Source: Candidatus Jettenia ecosi (GTDB lineage: Bacteria > Planctomycetota > Brocadiia > Brocadiales > Brocadiaceae). Taken from it: 51,273 bases of DNA. Every line of letters starts with the position of its first letter. Position 1 is the stretch's first letter. Location: contig SULG01000017.1 in assembly GCA_005524015.1 (NCBI GenBank), forward strand, positions 1 through 51,273. Direction: 5' to 3'. Both the position numbers and the translations under genes were made by a program. The notes under the pieces were generated by a model. It saw nothing but the letters and a program-made list of their open reading frames with translations. It was not told where the DNA came from and did no database searches. This document shows, piece after piece, positions 46,020-51,273 of this stretch.

Positions 46020-46205
46020 TTTAATTAATACCTGCTAACGGTACCAATGAGTACGCCATAAAAATTAGCCACATAATAAATGCAAATCTACACAAACACA
46101 AATGGGAAAAAAATTACGATACCTTTAAGATGCCCCGTTTATCCTTTTTTGTTTGTGCCTGCTTGTATAAATTTATGGTTAGATTATTGCGAAATGAATA
46201 CCATC

Positions 46206-46290
46206 GGGCGAGTGGTGGAATGGCAGACACGAAGGACTTAAAATCCTTTGACCGTAAAAGGTCATGTGGGTTCGACTCCCACCTCGCCCA
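46206..46290 (+). tRNA. tRNA-Leu (anticodon TAA)
   Basis: Acceptor arms GGGCGAG/CTCGCCC pair fully. The anticodon stem AAGGA/TCCTT closes CTTAAAA with anticodon TAA. A long variable arm (type II tRNA) and the T-arm GGGTTCGACTCCC follow. The discriminator is A and CCA is not encoded. Confidence 0.96.
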
Positions 46291-46451
46291 TGTATAGAGG
46301 AATATTTAGTGTTGTATTTATCTTAAGAAAAAATCTCTATTCTTGCCTTTGTTCCCGTTATGAATGAGACAATTTGAATGTAGCTTCTCCGTAAAAATAT
46401 CAAAATCAGGGAACTTATTTAATTGGTTACTTGTTAAGTATCATAAATTTT

Positions 46452-46682
46452 ATGGACATTAAACTTTTAAAATATTTTATGCTTAAACCAAAAACAGCGA
46501 TAGAGATAGATCCGGAAATATTCGAGGCTTTAAAGCAGATTACGGCAAAGAATCCCCGTCTTTCAGTTAATCTCCTCATCGATGTTGGATTAGATTATAT
46601 TTCAAACCTAAAAGAAGAAGACCTCCTGAAGCTTATCACAGAATATTATGGAAGAAAACATACCCCTCGCACATCCATTTAA
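46452..46682 (+). CDS. Ribbon-helix-helix-like small protein
   Basis: The 76-residue product contains a short strand followed by two helices (AIEIDPEIFEALKQITAKN and SVNLLIDVGLDYIS), the pattern of CopG/Arc-type DNA-binding proteins. A charged C-terminal tail follows. The start is uncertain: ATG codons at 46452 and 46482 and a TTG at 46431 are all in frame and none has a clear binding site. No toxin gene is adjacent, so an antitoxin role is not supported. It lies between tRNA-Leu and the isomerase gene. Confidence 0.6.
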   Translation: MDIKLLKYFMLKPKTAIEIDPEIFEALKQITAKNPRLSVNLLIDVGLDYISNLKEEDLLKLITEYYGRKHTPRTSI

Positions 46683-46733
46683 ACTAAATTTTTGTTAGTT
46701 CACAATTAAAATTATCTTTACTAAGGAGTATTT

Positions 46734-47831
46734 ATGTTTAGAGTTACCATTTTTATGATTTTCTTAAGTGTATTTGCTTTATCCTTTTATGGTTGTAAAA
46801 AAAGCGAATTCAATAATCCGCAATTAAGTGGCGAAACAACTGAACAAGATTTCGCGGAAATACACAAAAATGTCGACTTTGATAAAAAAGATAAAGAAAA
46901 AATGCATGATGCAGGGATGTCTATGGAGGGCGGTGGGCATGGTATGAGCGCTCATGGCAAAAAGGAAAAGATTGATCCCGATAAGGTAATCGCCACGGTT
47001 AACAATGAAAAAATTCTCCGCAAGGAGTTGGATACAATCCTGAACCGCTTCAGAAACCATGTAAATCCCATTGCATTAGCTTCTATGGAGCAACAAATCA
47101 CAGAACAACTTGTTACGCAAAATTTGTTACGGCAATTTGTTACAGAAAATAAGCTAACTGTTAAGGAAGAGATTGTAGATAAAGAAATTAACAAAATGCG
47201 GGATAATATCAAAAATAATCCATCCACAAAAGATAAGACATTAGAACAGTTTTTGGAATTCCAGGGCAGCAATATAGATGAATTAAAAACTGCGATTCGT
47301 ATGTCAGCCGCCATTGAAAGCTATGTATCCAAAAATATCAATGACAAAAAGATGGAAGACTATTTCATGAAAAATCTTAGCAATTTTAATGGCGAATCCG
47401 TTACGGCCAGCCACATATTAGTTGATACAAAAGAGATGAAAACTCAAGAGGAATTGGATAAGGCAAAGGCAAAAATTGACTCCATAAAAAAAGAGATCGA
47501 CGAAGGAGCTGATTTTGCCGAATTGGCTAAAAAACATTCTGATTGTCCAACCGGAAAAACTGGTGGCGGATTAGGTTCATTCCCCAAACAAGGCGCTATG
47601 GTTCAAGCCTTTGCTAATGCGGCTTTTGCTACAGAAGTAGGTAAAATCAGCGATCCGGTAAAGACAGAATTTGGATATCACCTGATCAAAGTTACCGCTC
47701 ACACCTCTCCAAAAGACATAAGTTTTAGCGAGGTAAAAGATAAAGTACGGGAAGAGGTAACCGCTGTTGAAATGAATAACCTTATTAAGACTTTGCGGGA
47801 AAAGGCAAAGATCGAAATTACTTTACCATAA
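46734..47831 (+). CDS. Parvulin-type peptidyl-prolyl isomerase lipoprotein (SurA/PrsA-like)
   Basis: The 365-residue product has a signal peptide with lipobox (SFYGC, Cys at 21), so it is an exported lipoprotein. A SurA-like N-terminal helical region runs from about 85 to 205. The parvulin domain runs from about 222 to 322 (ASHILVDTKE, GGGLGSFPKQGAMV, TEFGYHLIKV). It would fold exported proteins. A Met/His-rich stretch at about 57-75 (MHDAGMSMEGGGHGMSAHG) might bind copper or nickel. AAGGAG precedes the ATG. It is followed after 14 bp by ccsA and then resB, which suggests a role in maturing exported cytochromes. Confidence 0.93.
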   Translation: MFRVTIFMIFLSVFALSFYGCKKSEFNNPQLSGETTEQDFAEIHKNVDFDKKDKEKMHDAGMSMEGGGHGMSAHGKKEKIDPDKVIATVNNEKILRKELDTILNRFRNHVNPIALASMEQQITEQLVTQNLLRQFVTENKLTVKEEIVDKEINKMRDNIKNNPSTKDKTLEQFLEFQGSNIDELKTAIRMSAAIESYVSKNINDKKMEDYFMKNLSNFNGESVTASHILVDTKEMKTQEELDKAKAKIDSIKKEIDEGADFAELAKKHSDCPTGKTGGGLGSFPKQGAMVQAFANAAFATEVGKISDPVKTEFGYHLIKVTAHTSPKDISFSEVKDKVREEVTAVEMNNLIKTLREKAKIEITLP

Positions 47832-47845
47832 CGGAAACAGTTAAA

Positions 47846-48613
47846 ATGGAAACAGCTCATTTTCTTAATCAGGTCTCTATACTTATCTATTGGATATGCT
47901 TCGGCGCTTACTCAATCTATTGGATTTTTGGATTCACACGATGGAAATTACGATTCTTTATTCTATTAGGAATTGTTATTCTCCATATTGTAACCATCAT
48001 ACTTCGTGGTATATCGATAGAGTATTTTCCTTTAACCAATAAGTTTGAATCCTTTAATGCCTTTGCCGCTGCTGCATTTATTATTCTGCTCATCTATGCG
48101 AAAACAGAAAGCCCTATCTATCGCATGTCATTGTTTGGAGTTGGGTATGGCTTCTATGTGGCAGCCATGCTCTTCCCAAAAGGGTTGAATTACGCTCCGC
48201 CCCTGATGCTTACTATCTGGTATATATTACACGTTCCCTTGTCCTTTTTCTGTTATGCCTTATGGGTTAGCGCTATGGCTGCAGCCGTTGCGCGGTATTT
48301 CGTGTCAGGCGAAAAAAAACCGTACGATCAAATCATCGACTCGGGTTTTCAATATGGTCTTATTACCTTTTCAATCTCTATGATATTTGGGGGGTTATGG
48401 GGGTATGTCGCATGGGGATCGTATTTCCTTTGGGATGCTAAGGTCGTCTGGTCTGTAATAATCTGGTTTTTTTATGCTACCTGTCTCCATCTTGATTACT
48501 GGCCAGAGGCAAAATGGCTTAAGCCGCCTATGGCCATTGCGGGATTTATCATACTATTAATGACCTATGTAGGTACGAGTTTTCTCATTGGCAGTTCTCA
48601 TAGTTTTCAATAA
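47846..48613 (+). CDS. ccsA: System II cytochrome c biogenesis protein CcsA/ResC-like
   Basis: CcsA, with ResB/CcsB, moves haem across the membrane and attaches it to CxxCH motifs of c-type cytochromes. The 255-residue protein has about eight hydrophobic helices. The tryptophan-rich WWD-type segment reads YVAWGSYFLWDAKVVWS, with conserved His residues in flanking loops (YILHVPLSF, CLHLDYW). It belongs to the short CcsA class. It lies between the isomerase lipoprotein gene and resB. An organism with many c-type cytochromes needs this function. Confidence 0.92.
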   Translation: METAHFLNQVSILIYWICFGAYSIYWIFGFTRWKLRFFILLGIVILHIVTIILRGISIEYFPLTNKFESFNAFAAAAFIILLIYAKTESPIYRMSLFGVGYGFYVAAMLFPKGLNYAPPLMLTIWYILHVPLSFFCYALWVSAMAAAVARYFVSGEKKPYDQIIDSGFQYGLITFSISMIFGGLWGYVAWGSYFLWDAKVVWSVIIWFFYATCLHLDYWPEAKWLKPPMAIAGFIILLMTYVGTSFLIGSSHSFQ

Positions 48614-48626
48614 AGTAAAATCTTAC

Positions 48627-49595
48627 ATGAAAAAGATATACGCTATATTCAAATCACAAAAACTGGGTATCATTATAGGATTCACCGTTACCGGCTTGCT
48701 TATCATTGGAAGCCTTATTATGAACTATCAGCCACGCCAATATGCAGGGCTTTCCGGAGAAGATATCTCCTTCTTTTTTACCAATAAGAAACCCCTCCAT
48801 CTGTGGTTTTATATCCTGTTTCTTGCTTGCATTCTCTACGGCATCAATACCTTCTTATGTACTCTCGATTCGATTATTAAGAAAACAAAACGGGGTATAA
48901 AGAAGATACCTCTCTACGGGGCATCCGTTGTGCATATTGGATTTGTAATCACTTTGGTTGCTCATCTCATAGGAGGTCTCTATTCAACAACAGAACCTCC
49001 TGTGTCTGTAGCAGATGAGTGGACAAATATTGGCGGTGTTGAAATGAAAGTTACCGATCTTAAGACAAGCTCTTATCCAAATGGTATGCCTAAGAAGATA
49101 GAAGCCTTTGTCTCGGTCAGGAAGGATGGAATTGAATACTCGGATACCCTCGGTTACAATAATCCCGTTCTTTTGGAACACGGAATCTCCGCAATCCTCA
49201 TGCGAGATTACGGCTGGATTGCATCCAGCGTGATTCTTAAAGTAGATGATCGTATCTGTAATCTCAAGATTGACGAGGTATGCAACGTTAACACCGGTAA
49301 GATCCGTGTCGATGATCTCTACATGCCACCACAATATCGTTATCCGGTAGTAAAATTAATTTCTACTGCAGAAAATCAAGAGACACAGCAAACCCTTTTA
49401 CCTATCGGAGAAACGAGCGGGAAAAATATTCACGGGGCACAAGTTGTCTTTGCAGATATCAACAGTGTACCTGGCGTTCTTGTCAGTGTTAAAAAGAACC
49501 CCAGCATTCCACTAACCTTTGTAACCGTATTCTTTTTTTCTATCGGTATGCTCCTTGTAATCCTGAGGGTTATTGGAAGGATGGTTAATAATTAA
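48627..49595 (+). CDS. resB: ResB-like cytochrome c biogenesis protein
   Basis: The 322-residue protein has membrane helices near residues 12-32, 50-70, 90-110 and at the C-terminus (about 295-315). A large extracytoplasmic domain lies between the last two, as in ResB/Ccs1. It is shorter than the 400-550 residue bacterial and plastid members. The helix-loop start (KSQKLGIIIGFTV) and GASVVHIGFVITLVAHLIGGLYSTTE are typical. I chose the ATG at 48627 just past the ccsA stop; an in-frame TTG at 48588 would overlap ccsA. It is the partner of CcsA in haem delivery. Confidence 0.88.
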   Translation: MKKIYAIFKSQKLGIIIGFTVTGLLIIGSLIMNYQPRQYAGLSGEDISFFFTNKKPLHLWFYILFLACILYGINTFLCTLDSIIKKTKRGIKKIPLYGASVVHIGFVITLVAHLIGGLYSTTEPPVSVADEWTNIGGVEMKVTDLKTSSYPNGMPKKIEAFVSVRKDGIEYSDTLGYNNPVLLEHGISAILMRDYGWIASSVILKVDDRICNLKIDEVCNVNTGKIRVDDLYMPPQYRYPVVKLISTAENQETQQTLLPIGETSGKNIHGAQVVFADINSVPGVLVSVKKNPSIPLTFVTVFFFSIGMLLVILRVIGRMVNN

Positions 49596-49619
49596 TATTC
49601 AACAAGATAGGGGTAAACC

Positions 49620-49944
49620 TTATATTCGCCCACTTTTTGAGTAAGTTCCAGGCTTATGCATTTTTCCACAATTAGGACAAACATAAAATTCGTCCCTACA
49701 AGTACCACGATAAGGGTAATAATGTAGAGTAAAACACTGACGTAGTGGCTATAGGCTGAGGTTTGTCTTCCCCGTTTCTCTCCGCTCCCTCTGAGAGTGT
49801 CACACCATTTCGACCATACTCTATTTCCAGAACAATTCGTTCCGGTTTCTCTTTGTGTGATCTCAAAAATGCATTAAGAAAAAATCGCTCTATCTTCTCC
49901 CCATGATATGAGAAATCCGGGTTAGCGATAATTGGAAACAACAT
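49620..49944 (-). pseudogene. Probable decayed gene with a C-terminal zinc-ribbon-like end
   Basis: Two minus-strand frames follow one another. The first (49696-49944, 82 codons) contains SHKEKPERIVLEIEYGRNGV. The second (49620-49748), one frame off, contains CRDEFYVCPNCGKMHKPG and then a stop. A single frameshift near 49740 would join them. The first part faintly recalls transposases of the IS1380 type (a FxxSYKExPxxIVLD-like segment). No inverted repeats of an insertion element were found. The call is tentative; nothing else was seen in 49596-49964. Confidence 0.3.
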
Positions 49945-49964
49945 AGGCTATAAGGGGTGCCTTA

Positions 49965-51095
49965 TTATCTGAACAAATCAAGATATTCATACAGGGCAAA
50001 CATGCGATTGCGTGAATAACCGGTAATTTCTTTTAAAATATTTAACTTTTGAAAATCTTCAATCATCCTGTTAACCCGTGGGAAAGTCATATTCAATTCT
50101 TGTGCGGCATGTTTAACGGTAATAATTGGATCAGAAAATAAGACCAACAACAGCTTCTGGCCTTGTTTAGTACGGCTACCTAATGATAAAATCCTTTGTT
50201 CATACTGTTGTCTCAGCTTTATTATCGCCTCAAATGTTTCTTTTCCGCTTTTAGCCGTGGTAATAACACCCATAAGAAAAAATTTAATCCATTGCTCCAG
50301 ATCATTTGAAGCCCGCACCATAGTAAGAGAATCATAATAGGACCCTTTGTTACGTTCAAAAAAATCTGACAAATATAAGGTAGGTTTTTTTAATATTCCC
50401 AAGGCGACAAGTTGTAAAGCAATTAATAATCGCCCGGTCCTTCCATTACCATCCAAAAATGGATGAATTGTCTCAAACTGATAATGGACTATAGCGATTT
50501 TGATAAGATGTGGAATATCAAGTTCCTTGTTATGTAAAAACTTCTCAAAATCAGTTAACAGCGCAGGTAACTCATCCGGATACGGCGGTATAAAAAAGGC
50601 ATCTTGCAAGCTTGAACCTCCAATCCAGTTCTGGCTTCTTCTTATTTCCCCAGGAGATTTTGATTCACCTCTTACCCCGGATAATAAAACACCATGTGTC
50701 TCTTTTATCAAACGCATCGAAATGGGAAGTTTTTCAAGCTCACCTATTGCAAAATTCATAGCACGGATATAATTTTGTACCTCAATCCAATCGTCTCTTT
50801 TTTCAGGATTAATTTCCTCTTCTGGTAAAATAGCTTCGTCTATTTTCGTGCGTGTTCCTTCGATACGACTGGATGTAGTAGCTTCTTTTGCCACATGCAT
50901 TTTGATAAAAAAATCAACATCTGGCACTAGCATCGAGTATGCGTTCAATTCCCCTACATACCGCATCGCTTCTTCCAAAAGTAAGTTTATTTTTCTATCG
51001 TGCCATTCAAAAAGCTTATTGATCAAAGAGGGACTAAAACTTTTGTATTGATATTGTTGCTTATAAATCCCTGATCTATATACTTCTTTTTCCAT
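49965..51095 (-). CDS. Class II Fic-family protein with C-terminal winged helix
   Basis: Fic proteins transfer AMP (or other nucleotide-derived groups) to protein hydroxyls. The 376-residue product has the complete active-site motif [12 protein letters not shown] (His at about 211). An N-terminal inhibitory motif, SSRIEG (about 75-80), fits class II, with Glu 79 expected to hold the enzyme inactive. The last 70 residues look like a winged-helix DNA-binding domain ([24 protein letters not shown]). The ATG at 51095 gives the usual start; the open frame reaches 51167 without a binding site. Two dyads cover its promoter, so self-regulation is likely. Targets are unknown. Confidence 0.92.
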   Translation of the reverse strand: MEKEVYRSGIYKQQYQYKSFSPSLINKLFEWHDRKINLLLEEAMRYVGELNAYSMLVPDVDFFIKMHVAKEATTSSRIEGTRTKIDEAILPEEEINPEKRDDWIEVQNYIRAMNFAIGELEKLPISMRLIKETHGVLLSGVRGESKSPGEIRRSQNWIGGSSLQDAFFIPPYPDELPALLTDFEKFLHNKELDIPHLIKIAIVHYQFETIHPFLDGNGRTGRLLIALQLVALGILKKPTLYLSDFFERNKGSYYDSLTMVRASNDLEQWIKFFLMGVITTAKSGKETFEAIIKLRQQYEQRILSLGSRTKQGQKLLLVLFSDPIITVKHAAQELNMTFPRVNRMIEDFQKLNILKEITGYSRNRMFALYEYLDLFR

Positions 51096-51140
51096 AAAAT
51101 TAAAAATAAGGGTTTTTATGTTTACATTAATAATTAATAT

Positions 51141-51207
51141 TGTTAATAAAATATATTTTATTAACATTTTCTAGTTATATTGTTAATATAATAAACTCTT
51201 ATTAACA
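51141..51207 (-). promoter_or_regulatory. Twin-dyad promoter region of the fic gene
   Basis: A perfect 26-bp palindrome made of TGTTAATAAAATA and its complement lies at 51141-51166. A second dyad has TGTTAATA at 51181-51188 and TATTAACA at 51200-51207. On the minus strand TTAACA (51186-51181), 17 bp and TAATAA (51163-51158) form a promoter, so the dyads overlap the -35 and -10 elements. The rest up to 51273 shows nothing. Confidence 0.65.
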
Positions 51208-51273
51208 TTTCCAGCATTTTCCTCAAAGTAAAATTCTAAAACATAAAACAATCTTTCGATTGCTTACCCTTAT

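Noticed and set aside
46452-46682. Antitoxin of a toxin-antitoxin pair
   Set aside because: The ribbon-helix-helix pattern fits, but there is no small toxin gene on either side.
49965-51095. Doc-type toxin with Phd antitoxin
   Set aside because: The protein is of the long class II Fic type with its inhibitory motif in the same chain, and no Phd-like gene is adjacent.
1-51273. CRISPR array, prophage, complete insertion sequence or rRNA operon
   Set aside because: No regularly spaced repeats, phage structural genes, intact transposase with inverted repeats or rRNA segments were seen on reading through the window.

Overview
This window is most likely chromosomal DNA from an anammox planctomycete (order Brocadiales, relatives of Kuenenia, Brocadia or Jettenia). 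That is an inference from gene content and moderately low GC, not from a marker gene. The pointers are a Rieske protein next to a cytochrome b fused to a dihaem cytochrome c, System II cytochrome c maturation (CcsA/ResB), a Re-citrate-synthase-like protein in one operon with succinyl-CoA synthetase and 2-oxoacid:ferredoxin oxidoreductase subunits, a flavodiiron NO/O2 reductase and a soluble NuoEF pair.

Layout. 1-1263: remnant of a type I restriction locus (C-terminal piece of HsdR, then a small HELLH metallopeptidase). 1496-3663: tRNA-Pro(GGG) and ftsH behind a consensus promoter. 3764-11561, minus strand: a translation/transcription operon nusA-infB-DUF503-rbfA-hisG, then a TPR lipoprotein gene and yebC. 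It is headed by a strong promoter and a leader that contains a complete intrinsic terminator ahead of nusA. 11696-14089, plus strand: pabA/trpG, pyrF and an exported cyclase-family hydrolase. 14180-23699, minus strand: tyrA, purL (with an N-terminal PurS-like part), purQ, nuoE, nuoF, a P-loop protein, a flavodiiron protein and a 67-residue protein; a palindromic repeat lies between purL and purQ. 23989-24951: accA. 24999-30632, minus strand: Re-citrate synthase, sucC, sucD and korD-korA-korB, a compact set for the citrate/2-oxoglutarate/succinyl-CoA part of the TCA cycle.

31017-34011: a YceI-like protein, a Tat-exported Rieske protein and a cytochrome b-c fusion, a small quinol-oxidising complex. 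34104-41133: a TetR-controlled exporter of the YbhGFSR type: TetR, membrane fusion protein, two ATPases, a hemerythrin-like protein, two ABC-2 permeases and a small four-cysteine protein. Matching dyads in front of tetR and of the fusion-protein gene look like TetR operators. 41206-45737: signalling genes (PAS, XRE-type regulator, a receiver-PAS-GAF-GGDEF-EAL protein). 45947-46290: tRNA-Cys and tRNA-Leu. 46452-49595: a ribbon-helix-helix protein, a parvulin-type lipoprotein isomerase, CcsA and ResB. 49620-51207: a decayed gene and a class II Fic protein with two dyads in its promoter.

The best candidates for something little described are the exporter operon with an embedded hemerythrin (with a possible second, cytoplasmic start) and a terminal cysteine protein; the Kor enzyme that lacks a gamma subunit inside a Re-citrate synthase operon; the terminator in the nusA leader; and the paired dyads in front of fic. 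No CRISPR array, complete insertion sequence, prophage or rRNA was seen.
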